This document shows, in pieces, positions 1 to 8,824 of a stretch of 58,693 nt of DNA. Source of the DNA: Candidatus Dactylopiibacterium sp. (GTDB lineage: Bacteria; Pseudomonadota; Gammaproteobacteria; Burkholderiales; Rhodocyclaceae); assembly GCA_031119555.1 (NCBI GenBank), contig JAVHXQ010000019.1:1-58693 (forward strand), in the 5' to 3' direction. The notes beneath the pieces were generated by a model, which worked only from the letters and a program-made list of their open reading frames with translations, ran no database searches and had not been told where the DNA came from. The position numbers and the translations under genes are program-made. How positions within the stretch are numbered: position 1 is the stretch's first letter; each line of letters begins with the position of its first letter.

Positions 1-52
1 CGGCCCCCTGCTTGTCGGTTTGCGTGGAATCGGTTTCATCGTTCTCGTTCAT
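1..52 (-). CDS. partial CDS downstream of vgrG (N-terminus only)
   Basis: An ATG (complement of 50-52) opens a reading frame that runs off the left edge. It begins MNENDETDSTQTDKQGA. A GAAGG Shine-Dalgarno-like stretch lies about 8 bases upstream, and the frame overlaps the 3' end of vgrG by 17 bases, so it is probably translated from the same mRNA. Genes overlapping the end of vgrG usually encode PAAR proteins, adaptors or effectors. The 17 visible residues are polar and acidic and do not identify a family. Function not assigned. Confidence 0.5.
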   Translation of the reverse strand, partial: MNENDETDSTQTDKQGA

Positions 53-2558
53 GGCTTGTACCTTCACTCAAGAGTTCAAGACTGCCCATGTCGCTCAGAC
101 GGGACATGAGCAGAGAGGTCCGCCCGTGCTCGTCGGTGACGCCCTCATCCACCGCGCCTCCTTTGAGCGTGATCCGGTAGCGCTGGCGTGCCAGCAGGTC
201 ACCGGCGCCCCGCGCCACGAGGATGAAGCGCTCATCCAGGCTCAGGTCGGTTTGCTCGAAACCCGGAACCGCGGGTTTGAGACTGGCCGGGCCGCTGCTG
301 AGCACGCTGGCATTGCGCAGTTCCAGCGCCCCGGGGCCGGCCACGGTGATCTGGCCGTCGGCCAGACGGATGTAGGCACCTCCACATGCCAGCGTGAGGG
401 CTTTGCTGGCACTGACGAGGACTTCCCCCTTGACGCTGCTCAAGGTGAGATCCTGGTCTGCATGCAGGGACATCGCGTCACTCTGAGCCTGAATCTCGAC
501 GGCACCCTTGGCGGCGAAAAGCTTCATCCCCAGGCGGTGGGCAAACAGGCTGATCATCTGGCCAGCCGCCACGGTGAGGTCTTTGAGAACGCCGATCTCG
601 GCATTGCGCGCCGCGGTCAGGGTGACGCTCTGGGCCGCGCTCATCTGCAGGTTCTTGCCGCTGACCCAGGCCATGCCCGTCGGTGCGCTGACGAGCAGGC
701 CCGGTTGCTTCAGGGCTGACAGCGTCTGCTGGTGAAGGGCTTTCTGTTCATCCAGTTCGGCAAGTTGGGCCTTGGCTGTCTGGGCGAGCTGGTTCAGCGC
801 TTCCATCTGATGCTCGGCTTGCCGCAGGAGCTCCAGCGCGGGCTGCATGTCGAGCTGCTCGCCCTGCGCGCGGGGTTGCGCGTCGGCGCTGATGAAGAGG
901 CCCTTGGCCGCCCGCACGGCGCCCCAACCGTCGGTACGCAGTTCAAAGCCCTCGCCCCGCTTCTGCCGCTCGGCGTCCACCAGGTGCCCCAGGTTGAGCT
1001 GACTCTTGCCGTATTCGGTGCTGAGCTTGATGTGCTGGGCTCCGTCACGGTCTTCGAGCCGGAGCTTGTTGTTTTGGGGCGTGCGAAGGATGTTGCGTGT
1101 GTTGTTGGCGTGGGTGACGTGGTCGGGGTGGGTCTGGTCGTGCAGGGCGTGGGCGATGTAGGGGCGGTCGATGTCGCCGTTCTGGAAGGCGACCTGCACT
1201 TCGGTGCCGTCGATGAGCGGGAAGTGCAGCCCCCAGGTGTCGCCCGCGTAGGGCCGGGCCAGGCGCATCAGGCGGCTGGAGCCGGCCGGGGGCCACTGTT
1301 TGTCGCGCGCGCGCTGGTCGAACAGGTAGGTCACCCGATAGAGCCCCTGCTCGTTGAGGTAGGCATTGCGGTAGTGGCTGGGGCTGGTGATGCGCGCGGG
1401 CAGCGTGCCGGCGATGGTGGGCTTGGGGGTGGTCTGGGCCAGCCGGTAGGTGCGCTGCGCGGGAATCGCGTTGAAGCGGCTCACCCATGCGTGGTTGCGT
1501 GCGGCCTGATGCTCGACGCTCACGATGACCCAGCCGGATTCGGCCAGCGGGTCGGGCGGGCCGTCTGTGCGGAAGATCTGCGCCGGCGCGAAGCGGACGA
1601 TATTGGCTTCGCCCGTGGCCTGTATCTGGCGGGCGTGCTGGATCTCGAAGGCGAGCTGGGCGGCCGCGCGGCCCTGGGCGGGGTCTTTGTGGTGGCTGCC
1701 CCACCGGTAGTCGCGCCCGGACAAGCCGGCCTGGCGGGGCGGCGCGGTCTGGGTGCCGATGAGGTCTGCACCGCCGCTGTTGCGGTAGTTGTGGTCGAGT
1801 CGCGCGGTGCGGGCGTTGATGGGCCGGGCGCGGACCTCGAGCGTCTTGACGGTTTCGCGCCCGGCGCTTTCCAGCCCCGCGTCAGCCCGGTACAGGTGCG
1901 CGGACAAGGCGCTCAGGTAGTGCGAGGCATCGTCGGCGAAAATGACGGTTTCATGCGTGTCGGTCTGCTCGAAGTAGTAGAACAGGCCGCTCGTCTCGCA
2001 CAGGCGGGTGATGAAGGCGAGCGAGCTTTCGTTGTACTGGGTGATGTGCTCGAGCACCGGGTAGGTGCCCAGCGTGTTGAAGCGGAAGGCGTCGGCAAGC
2101 AGCCCCAGGTCATCTTGCAGCACGGCGCGGATCACGTCGGGAATGGTCTGGTTCTGGAACAGGCGCGTGTCGGTGAAGTCGGCCAGGCAGGCGACGCGGG
2201 CGGCGAGCGTGATTTCATGGACGGCTTCGTCGGCGTTCAGCGCCACCCGCGCTATCTGGCGCACCACGCCCGCCCAGCGGCGTAGCGGGGTGAGCGTGGC
2301 TTCCTCGAAACTCAGGCCGGCGGCGTATCCCAGGGCATCAACGGGGCTGACGGTGAAGGTGCCGGGGCCATTCAGCGCGGCGAGCAGGTCGACCGCGTGA
2401 GGGGTCGTCACCGTGAGCGTCAGCTCATAGGGTTCCCCCAGTGCTTCGCGCACGCGGACCTGGCGCACAGAGAGCACGCCGGGCAACCCCAGCGCGGGGA
2501 TGTGGAGGTGATACGCCTGCAAGGCGGCAACGCGGCCGCCCGGGAGGGTAAAGGCCAT
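36..2558 (-). CDS. vgrG: type VI secretion tip protein VgrG with C-terminal extension
   Basis: This is the trimeric spike at the tip of the T6SS Hcp tube, secreted with its cargo. The 840-residue product has a phage gp27-like N-terminus (about residues 10-380), the gp5 OB-fold region (about 400-490, with IDGTEVQVAFQNGDIDRPY) and a DUF2345 region rich in short beta repeats (about 600-765). It ends in about 70 extra residues containing RYRITLKGGAVDEGVTDEHG, which resemble a transthyretin-like fold of the sort used by other VgrGs to dock effectors. A helical, Gln/Ala/Leu-rich stretch (about 565-615) precedes DUF2345. The family call is certain; the role of the tail is inferred. No strong ribosome site is visible before the chosen ATG. 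The gene lies 183 bp downstream of tssC on the same strand. Confidence 0.93.
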   Translation of the reverse strand: MAFTLPGGRVAALQAYHLHIPALGLPGVLSVRQVRVREALGEPYELTLTVTTPHAVDLLAALNGPGTFTVSPVDALGYAAGLSFEEATLTPLRRWAGVVRQIARVALNADEAVHEITLAARVACLADFTDTRLFQNQTIPDVIRAVLQDDLGLLADAFRFNTLGTYPVLEHITQYNESSLAFITRLCETSGLFYYFEQTDTHETVIFADDASHYLSALSAHLYRADAGLESAGRETVKTLEVRARPINARTARLDHNYRNSGGADLIGTQTAPPRQAGLSGRDYRWGSHHKDPAQGRAAAQLAFEIQHARQIQATGEANIVRFAPAQIFRTDGPPDPLAESGWVIVSVEHQAARNHAWVSRFNAIPAQRTYRLAQTTPKPTIAGTLPARITSPSHYRNAYLNEQGLYRVTYLFDQRARDKQWPPAGSSRLMRLARPYAGDTWGLHFPLIDGTEVQVAFQNGDIDRPYIAHALHDQTHPDHVTHANNTRNILRTPQNNKLRLEDRDGAQHIKLSTEYGKSQLNLGHLVDAERQKRGEGFELRTDGWGAVRAAKGLFISADAQPRAQGEQLDMQPALELLRQAEHQMEALNQLAQTAKAQLAELDEQKALHQQTLSALKQPGLLVSAPTGMAWVSGKNLQMSAAQSVTLTAARNAEIGVLKDLTVAAGQMISLFAHRLGMKLFAAKGAVEIQAQSDAMSLHADQDLTLSSVKGEVLVSASKALTLACGGAYIRLADGQITVAGPGALELRNASVLSSGPASLKPAVPGFEQTDLSLDERFILVARGAGDLLARQRYRITLKGGAVDEGVTDEHGRTSLLMSRLSDMGSLELLSEGTSHERER

Positions 2559-2664
2559 GATGGGGTGCTCGGTCGGAGTGGAAGGCCCGGGAGCGCGACA
2601 CGGTGTTCGGCGGCGGTCGCGCTCGGGGGATGTCGGGGCGGGCTCCAGAGCGTGACCGGGGCGG

Positions 2665-2688
2665 CCATGCCCCCGCGGGGAGGCATGG
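2665..2688. other. hairpin in the tssC-vgrG gap
   Basis: CCATGCC pairs with GGCATGG around a GC-rich inner pair, giving about 9 base pairs in total. No T-run follows on either strand, so it is not a classical intrinsic terminator. It may mark an mRNA processing or stabilising structure between tssC and vgrG. The rest of the 183-bp gap shows no gene. Confidence 0.35.
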
Positions 2689-2741
2689 AACGCACCGGAC
2701 GACGATGAAGGCTGCCCCCGGGGAAGCGGGCGCCCGGGAGA

Positions 2742-4277
2742 TCAGTTCCTGGCTTTGGGCATCTGGGATACCAGCGACAGGTTGATGTCCAGCCCCTCGA
2801 TCTGGAAGTGAGGCACGACGAACATCTTGACGCGGAAGAAGCCGGGGTTGTCTTCGATGTCTTCCACCGCGACACGGGCCTCTCGCAAGGGGTGAGAGGC
2901 CTGCAGCTCGTCGCTGGGGTCGGTCATCTCGGTCACCAGCGTCTTGATCCAGGTGTTGAGCTCCAGCTCAAGAACGCGACGGTCTTTGGTGGTGCCGATG
3001 TTTTCGCGCTGGATCAGCTTGAGGTAGTGGGCGAGCCGCGAGAGCAGGAAGATGTAAGGCAGGCGCGCGTTGATGCGGCTGTTGGCGGTGGCCTCACGGG
3101 TTTCGTAGGGCACGGGCTTCTGCGCCGAGTTGGCCGAGAAGAAGCAGGCGTAGTCGCGGTTCTTGTAATAGGACAGCGGGATGAGCCCGAGATTGGCGAA
3201 CTCGAACTCGCGCGTTTCCGGGATCAGGACCTCGGAGGGAATCTTGACCTGGTTGCCGGTGCCGAGGTCGTACAGGTGGATGGGCAGGTCTTCCACGAGG
3301 CCGCCGGCCTGGGGCCCGCGTATCTGCACGCACCAGCCATTCTTGATGAAGCTGCGCACCATGTTGGCGGCAAAGGCGAAGGACGCGTTGGCCCAGAGGT
3401 AGCGGTTGTGGTCCGGCCCCTTGACCTGCTCGGTGTAGTTGAAGGCGCGCACGGGCGTGGTGTCGGGCCCGTAGGGCAGACGGGCCAGAAAGCGCGGCAG
3501 GGTCAGGCCGATGTAACGGGCGTCGTCGCTGTCGCGGAAGCTTTTCCACTTGATGTATTCGGCCCGGTCGAAGTAGTTGCCGATGTCCTGGATGGCGGCG
3601 ACTTCTTCCATGGAGTCCTTGCCGAAGAAGGCGGCGCCGACGGCCCCGACGAAGGGCATGTGGGCGGCGGCCGACACCTTGGAGATGCTGCGCAGAAGCG
3701 CGATGTCCTGCGCGCCACGGTCGAACTCGTAGTTGGAGATGATCGAGCCGATCGGCTCGCCCCCGGGGGTGTCGTATTCCTGGATGTATGTGTGACGGTA
3801 CAGGCCGCTCTGCACGATTTCGGGCGTGTCTTCGAAATCCTGCCGCAAGGCGGCCTTGGAAACATCCAGCACTTCGATCTTCACGTTCTTGCGGAAATCG
3901 GTGCGATCGACAAGGAATTTGAGGCCGCGCCAGGTGCCCTCGATCTGCTGGAAGGTTTCGTGGTGCATGACGGCGTCGAGCTGGCGACTGATCTGCTCGT
4001 CGAGCGTGGCGATGTGAAAATCGAGCAGGCTCTTGTCGAGACGATCCACTTGCAACGCCGACTTCTGGATCATCTTCAAGAACACGTTCACCGCGATGGC
4101 AATACGCTCGTCGATGGAGGATTCGGACAGCGCCTCGCTGTTGCGGAATACTTCGAACGGCTGGGCATGCACGACCGGCGTGAGATTGATCTTTGCACAC
4201 AAGGCCTCATAAACGCTGGCGGGCTTCTCGAGCACCTGGGAGACCGCGGATGAGGCTTTCGATTCCTGATTCGTCAT
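2742..4277 (-). CDS. tssC: T6SS contractile sheath large subunit TssC (VipB)
   Basis: TssC pairs with TssB to build the cytoplasmic contractile sheath around the Hcp tube. The 511-residue protein (usual length about 490-520) carries typical family segments: WRGLKFLVDRTDFRKNVKIE near residue 110, GWCVQIRGPQAGG near 310 and the C-terminal NSRINARLPYIFLLSRLAHY. The start is placed at MTNQESK because AGAGGAA lies 8 bases upstream; a longer frame to 4325 would add 16 residues without a ribosome site. The gene follows tssB after 31 bases, so the two are almost certainly co-transcribed. Confidence 0.96.
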   Translation of the reverse strand: MTNQESKASSAVSQVLEKPASVYEALCAKINLTPVVHAQPFEVFRNSEALSESSIDERIAIAVNVFLKMIQKSALQVDRLDKSLLDFHIATLDEQISRQLDAVMHHETFQQIEGTWRGLKFLVDRTDFRKNVKIEVLDVSKAALRQDFEDTPEIVQSGLYRHTYIQEYDTPGGEPIGSIISNYEFDRGAQDIALLRSISKVSAAAHMPFVGAVGAAFFGKDSMEEVAAIQDIGNYFDRAEYIKWKSFRDSDDARYIGLTLPRFLARLPYGPDTTPVRAFNYTEQVKGPDHNRYLWANASFAFAANMVRSFIKNGWCVQIRGPQAGGLVEDLPIHLYDLGTGNQVKIPSEVLIPETREFEFANLGLIPLSYYKNRDYACFFSANSAQKPVPYETREATANSRINARLPYIFLLSRLAHYLKLIQRENIGTTKDRRVLELELNTWIKTLVTEMTDPSDELQASHPLREARVAVEDIEDNPGFFRVKMFVVPHFQIEGLDINLSLVSQMPKARN

Positions 4278-4308
4278 GGTGATTCCTCTGTTCGGGTTTG
4301 CTTTCTGA

Positions 4309-4815
4309 TCAGGCTTCGCGGGCATCCACGGGCGCGATGTTTTCGAGCTCCGCCCGCAGGCTGGCGGAAAGCGTGGGGTCCTTGAGGATTCTTTCCAGCT
4401 CGCGGCGGAACGACGCGTTGTCGAGCAGGTTGGATTTGAGGTCGCGCAGCAGGTTGCGCATGGCCATCAAAGCGCTCAGTTGCGGAATCTGGCGCGCGAC
4501 CCTGTCGGGAGCGAAATCCTTCAGCGCCCTGAAATCGATATCCAGCTGCATTTCGGAGCCATCACCGGCGAGCGTGTTCTCGACCGTGATCCTGGCGCGC
4601 GGATTGAGTTCGCCCAGGACGGCATCGAAATTATTCTTGTTGATCGAAACCTTGGGCCGGTCCGCCAGCGGCCGGGCATCCTGCCCATTGCTGAAATCTC
4701 CCAGCACCATCAGTTTCAATGGAAGCTCGACTTTTTTCTGCGCGCCGCCGGTGTGCAGATCGAGCTTGATGTTTACCCGCGCAGCGGGCACTTCATTCTG
4801 AAAACTCTCGGCCAT
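4309..4815 (-). CDS. tssB: T6SS contractile sheath small subunit TssB (VipA)
   Basis: This is the partner of TssC in the T6SS sheath. The 168-residue protein has the family signature KVELPLKLMVLGDFSNGQ near the N-terminus, then INKNNFDAVL, and an Arg/Leu-rich C-terminal helix that contacts TssC. I chose MAESFQN as the start because a purine-rich AAAGGGGTGG precedes it; the open frame extends 7 codons further upstream. It is the first gene of the leftward T6SS operon, transcribed away from tssK across an AT-rich divergent promoter region. Confidence 0.95.
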   Translation of the reverse strand: MAESFQNEVPAARVNIKLDLHTGGAQKKVELPLKLMVLGDFSNGQDARPLADRPKVSINKNNFDAVLGELNPRARITVENTLAGDGSEMQLDIDFRALKDFAPDRVARQIPQLSALMAMRNLLRDLKSNLLDNASFRRELERILKDPTLSASLRAELENIAPVDAREA

Positions 4816-5126
4816 TTTCCACCCCTTTCCCGTCACGCTTCAGTACGCAAGCGTATTTACGAAAACAACTCAATATTTAAAAAACCCTTACGCACACAAG
4901 TACATCAGTAAAAACATCATGCCAACGTCATGTAATGTATGCCGCACCGGAACTGAATTCAACCCGGGGAAAACAGCAAACCCCTCAACTGACATGTTTT
5001 GAAAACACAAACACTGCTCATCAAACAGAATCGCCACGCAACGACTGGGCACGAGAATATGAGAATGCAAATCCGGGGGCAGTTAAGGAAAACCTCAGCA
5101 AAGCGGAATAACGAAGATTTTTCACA
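4816..5126. promoter_or_regulatory. AT-rich divergent promoter region of the T6SS operons
   Basis: These 311 bases separate tssB (leftward) from tssK (rightward), hold no gene and are clearly more AT-rich than the flanking genes. They include TACGCAAGCGTA (4844-4855) and the inverted repeat TGTTTTGAAAACA (4995-5007), which could be an operator. I could not identify convincing -35/-10 pairs or a sigma-54 GG-N10-GC motif. Confidence 0.6.
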
Positions 5127-6473
5127 ATGAAAATTCACAATCCCTTGTGGGCAGAAGGCACCTTTCTGCTTCCACAGCATTTTCAGCAGCAAGCATTTGC
5201 GGATGCGGCCCGCCTTCAAGCGGTGGCATCGCTGGGCGTTTCGCATGCGTGGGGCGTGAAATCCCTGGCGTGGGACGTGGCCGCGCTCGAAATCGGCCGG
5301 GTGAAATTGCAGTCGCTCTCACTACGCCTGCCGGACGGCACGCTGCTCGATTGCGGCGAACAGGAGCCGCTGCCGTCCGCGCGCGAAACCAGCGGGATTC
5401 CCGCCGCGGCGTCATCCATCGACATTCACGTGGGCGTTCCGCTGTGGGAGCCCCAGGGCAGTAACTGCGAGCGCGAAGGCGCGCCCGAAGGCCGGGCCCG
5501 CCGCCTGCGCGTCGAGCACGTGGCCGTCCCCGATCTGCTGGGCGATGGCGCTGCCGAGATGCCGGTCGCCCGCCTCAACGTGCGGTTGATGTTCGGGTTC
5601 GAGCCGCGCGCGGATTTCGTGAGCTGCCAGATAGGGCGGCTGATCCGGAACGGGCGCGGTGGGTTCGATATCGATGCGGCGTGGATTCCGCCAGGCCTCA
5701 CGCTGGCCTCGCACGAGGCGATGCCGGCCCTCGTCGAACGGTTGCTGGGCGTTCTGCTGGCGCGCAGCGCCCAGCTGGGCGCGCGCCGTGGCGAGCGTAA
5801 CCAGAACCTCGCGGATTATTCCGTCTCCGACGTGTCGGTTTTCTGGCTGCTGAACTGCATCAACACCGCCTGGCCGGAGTTCCTGCATCTGAAGCATCAC
5901 CCCGGCCTGCACCCGGAACGCCTGTGGGCGGCACTGGCGCGGCTGGCGGGCTCGCTCGCGGCGTTTTCGCTGGGGCCCGTCCTGGAGCGCATCCCGCCCT
6001 ACGACCACGAAAAGCTCCAGACGGTGTTCGGCGAGCTGGAAGCGCTGATCCGCGAGCTGATCGACACGGTCATTCCGTCGCAGGTCATTCCCATCGCGCT
6101 GGAGCGCATACGTCCCTCGCTGTGGCGCGCACAGCTGAACGACGAGCGGCTCCTGGAGCGGGCGGATTTCTTCCTGGCGGTCCGCGCGGCTATGCCGGGC
6201 CTGCGCCTGCAGGAGCAGCTTCCGGCGGTATGCAAGATCGGCGCGCCCGAAGAGGTCGAGCGCATCCTCAATTCGGCCGTGGTCGGCATTCCGGTCTCGC
6301 CACTCTCGCGGGTTCCTTCCGCGATACCGATGCGGCTGGAAAGCCAGTACTTCGTGCTGGAGGAACGCAGCCCGGCCTTTGCGCGAATGCTGCATGCGCG
6401 CTCGTGCAGCGTCTATGTGCCGGCATCCATTCCCGAGGTGGCGCTCGAACTCTTCGCGGTACTGCGCACATGA
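5127..6473 (+). CDS. tssK: T6SS baseplate protein TssK
   Basis: TssK links the T6SS baseplate to the TssJLM membrane complex. The 448-residue protein starts with the diagnostic N-terminus MKIHNPLWAEGTFLLPQHFQ, and its length matches the family (about 440-450). It is the first gene of the rightward operon. Its stop overlaps the tssL start in an ATGA arrangement, indicating translational coupling. Confidence 0.96.
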   Translation: MKIHNPLWAEGTFLLPQHFQQQAFADAARLQAVASLGVSHAWGVKSLAWDVAALEIGRVKLQSLSLRLPDGTLLDCGEQEPLPSARETSGIPAAASSIDIHVGVPLWEPQGSNCEREGAPEGRARRLRVEHVAVPDLLGDGAAEMPVARLNVRLMFGFEPRADFVSCQIGRLIRNGRGGFDIDAAWIPPGLTLASHEAMPALVERLLGVLLARSAQLGARRGERNQNLADYSVSDVSVFWLLNCINTAWPEFLHLKHHPGLHPERLWAALARLAGSLAAFSLGPVLERIPPYDHEKLQTVFGELEALIRELIDTVIPSQVIPIALERIRPSLWRAQLNDERLLERADFFLAVRAAMPGLRLQEQLPAVCKIGAPEEVERILNSAVVGIPVSPLSRVPSAIPMRLESQYFVLEERSPAFARMLHARSCSVYVPASIPEVALELFAVLRT

Positions 6474-7132
6474 CCGACTCCGCTTCCCGCATGCGCCTGG
6501 GCCTCATGCTGCGCGACACGGCGCTCCAGGCCGTGATGCTGAATGATGGCGCGGGCATTCCCTCTCCGGCGCAGTGGCGCGAGCATGGCATCGGCCTCGT
6601 CCGCGATCTCCGGCAGCGCCTCGACGAGGCGGGCCTTCCGCCCGCCGTGGCCGACGAGATCAGCTATGCGCAGTGCGCGCTGCTCGACGAATGCGCGTTG
6701 AAGCGCACCGGGCTGGCGGACGCGGCCACGCGCAGCCAGTGGGAGTCCGAACCGCTCCAGGTGAAGTTCTTCGGCAGCTACAACGCGGGAGAGATCATCT
6801 ATGAGCGCATCCGCGCCCTGCTGCATCAGGCTCAGCGGGACCCGTGGCTCGTGGACACGTACCGGACCCTTCTGGGCCTGGGCTTCGTGGGGTGTTTCGC
6901 CAATGCCCACGATGCGGAGCGCCAGAAGCTCGTGCGTGCCCTCGCCGAAGCGGCCCCGGCGGAGCAGGCGCCGGAGGTGCTGATCCGTGGCAAGGGCGCG
7001 GGCGGCTGGCATCGCTGGGCGGGGCTTTCTCCGGCGGCCTGGCTGGCGCTGGCAATCGGCCTCACGGTGGCGCTGGGGTGGTCGCTGAGCCATCGCCTCG
7101 ATGCCCTCGTCATGACCCTGAGCGCGCACTGA
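6470..7132 (+). CDS. tssL: T6SS inner-membrane protein TssL/DotU
   Basis: TssL is an inner-membrane component of the T6SS trans-envelope complex. The 220-residue protein has the DotU cytoplasmic helical domain, with DEISYAQCALLDECAL, WESEPLQVKFF and a conserved GYxxCLGLGF-like stretch (LLGLGFVGCF). It ends in a single C-terminal membrane helix (LSPAAWLALAIGLTVALGWS, near residues 185-205) with a very short periplasmic tail. It lacks the C-terminal peptidoglycan-binding domain found in some TssL proteins; the next gene carries such a domain instead. The start is the ATG that overlaps the tssK stop. Confidence 0.92.
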   Translation: MTDSASRMRLGLMLRDTALQAVMLNDGAGIPSPAQWREHGIGLVRDLRQRLDEAGLPPAVADEISYAQCALLDECALKRTGLADAATRSQWESEPLQVKFFGSYNAGEIIYERIRALLHQAQRDPWLVDTYRTLLGLGFVGCFANAHDAERQKLVRALAEAAPAEQAPEVLIRGKGAGGWHRWAGLSPAAWLALAIGLTVALGWSLSHRLDALVMTLSAH

Positions 7133-7140
7133 AGCCGGCG

Positions 7141-8775
7141 ATGACCACCCGCTATTCCTTCCCCGCGATCTTTGTCTGGGCGGCGTCGCTCGCCCTCATG
7201 CTCCTGCTGCTCACGCCTGCTGTCTGGTCGGGGTGGCTTATTGCCGCCAGCGCCGTCGCGGCGGTGTGGGCCTGGGCGACGTGGCGGGCCAGGCACGCCG
7301 CCACCAGCACGGAGCCGACCCCGTATGGCTTGCCGCGCGAGGGCGGGGAGGCCTGCCATGCACTTCCGGTGGTGCTGTGGTGCCTCACGGGCGACGTGCC
7401 GCCGGGCGCGCGGCAGATGGTTCGCGATGCCCACGCGCTCTGGCTCGGGGTGGAATCCCCCTCGGCCCTGGCGGGCGCCGTCGACTCGGTGCGGCAGTGG
7501 CGCGGGCGCGCTCCGGACGCGATTGCGCTGGTGGTCGCGCCGGGCACGATGGCGGACGGGCCGGCAAGCTTCGGAAATCTGTCGGCGTGGCGGCAGGCCG
7601 TACAGGATGCCGTGCGCCACGCGGGCACGCGGATGCCCGTCTGGCTGGTGCTTTGCGCGCCACAACCGGGCACCGACGCCGGCTGGCATGGCCGCGCCGC
7701 GGCACCCGCATGGCGAGGCCTGGCGCACGCCGGCGGGCAGCGCCCGATGAAGCTGACGACCGGGCTGGAAGAAGTCGCGGCGCTGCTTGACGCGCCCGGG
7801 CGCGTTCATCCGGCGGAGGCGGGCCTCGACCGCGACATCCGCATGCAGGCGGTGGTGAGATGGGCGACTTCCATGCTCTGCCCGCTTTTCGAGCACGCCC
7901 TGAAGGGGCACGCCCCCCTGCGCTTTCAGGGAATCCTGGTCGGAGAGCACGGCGCATGCGATCCGCATGGCCTGCTCGCGCAATGGCTCGCGCAACATTC
8001 GACGCTGCGCTGCGCGAGCCACGGCACGCCGACGCAGCCCGGCGCGGGCCCCCAGGCGCTGGCGGGCAACCTGACGCCGCCCGGCTTGCGGCCTGCGTGG
8101 GCCCGGGCGGCCCTGCACGCGATTGTCATGGGTTGCCTTGCGCTGATGGTCGCCCTGCTCGCTTCGTTCCACAACAACCGGGATCTGCTGCGGGGGGTGG
8201 ATCGCGATCTGCGTGCGTACGCAGCGGCCGGCCCGGGGCATGACGCGGCCAGGCTGACCGCGCTGGGGCGGCTCCGGCAAGATGCCGACATGCTTGCATC
8301 GCACGCCCGGGAAGGCGTGCCGTGGCGCCTGGGCTGGGGCTTGTACCGGGGCGACCGTCTGCTGCCGCGGGTCGAGGAGGCGATATCCACCTATCAACCG
8401 CCTCCCCGGGAGCCCTCCGTCATCACGCTGGACAGCCTCGCGCTGTTCGCAAGCGGCGCCTCCCGCCTCAGACCGGACGCGGACCGCGCACTCGTCGGCG
8501 CGCTCATGCAGATCGCGCGGCATCCGGACAAGCGCGTGCTCATCGCGGGCCACACCGACGACACCGGCAGCGGGCCGGCCAATCTGGCCCTGTCCGAAGC
8601 CCGCGCAGCGGCGGTTCGCGACAGGTTCGTGGCGATGTCGGGCCTGCCCGCCTCGCATTTCGCGATCCAGGGGTATGGCGACACGCGGCCTCTCGCCGCC
8701 AACGACAGCGCGGTGAACCGCGCCCGCAACCGACGCGTGGAGATCACGCTTGTGCCGGACCTCCCGGCGCATTGA
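7141..8775 (+). CDS. T6SS-associated membrane protein with TssM-like topology and C-terminal OmpA domain
   Basis: This 544-residue protein has two adjacent N-terminal membrane helices (about 8-27 and 30-48), a cytoplasmic region of about 270 residues and a third helix (about 325-345). It ends in an OmpA-like peptidoglycan-binding domain (about 427-540, with GHTDDTGS and LSEARAAAVRDRF). The helix-helix-cytoplasm-helix-periplasm order is that of the N-terminal part of TssM, but no Walker A motif is visible and the long TssM periplasmic domain is missing. The position right after tssL suggests it supplies the peptidoglycan anchor for the membrane complex; that role is inferred. The ATG lies 8 bases after the tssL stop. 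A full tssM is not in the window. Confidence 0.8.
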   Translation: MTTRYSFPAIFVWAASLALMLLLLTPAVWSGWLIAASAVAAVWAWATWRARHAATSTEPTPYGLPREGGEACHALPVVLWCLTGDVPPGARQMVRDAHALWLGVESPSALAGAVDSVRQWRGRAPDAIALVVAPGTMADGPASFGNLSAWRQAVQDAVRHAGTRMPVWLVLCAPQPGTDAGWHGRAAAPAWRGLAHAGGQRPMKLTTGLEEVAALLDAPGRVHPAEAGLDRDIRMQAVVRWATSMLCPLFEHALKGHAPLRFQGILVGEHGACDPHGLLAQWLAQHSTLRCASHGTPTQPGAGPQALAGNLTPPGLRPAWARAALHAIVMGCLALMVALLASFHNNRDLLRGVDRDLRAYAAAGPGHDAARLTALGRLRQDADMLASHAREGVPWRLGWGLYRGDRLLPRVEEAISTYQPPPREPSVITLDSLALFASGASRLRPDADRALVGALMQIARHPDKRVLIAGHTDDTGSGPANLALSEARAAAVRDRFVAMSGLPASHFAIQGYGDTRPLAANDSAVNRARNRRVEITLVPDLPAH

Positions 8776-8785
8776 CGCAGCGCAC

Positions 8786-8802
8786 CCTGCCGGCTTGGCA
8801 GG
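8786..8802 (+). other. small hairpin just upstream of hcp
   Basis: CCTGCC and GGCAGG form a 6-bp stem with a 5-base loop between the OmpA-domain gene and hcp. It ends about 10 bases before the hcp ribosome site and could protect the 5' end of a processed hcp mRNA. No T-run follows. Confidence 0.3.
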
Positions 8803-8824
8803 TCAATCTCAGAAGGAGACAACC

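Noticed and set aside
5043-5066. Possible sigma-54 promoter (GGGCAC...TGC) upstream of tssK
   Set aside because: The GG and GC elements are not spaced by 10 bases, so the motif does not fit the sigma-54 consensus even though T6SS operons often use that factor.
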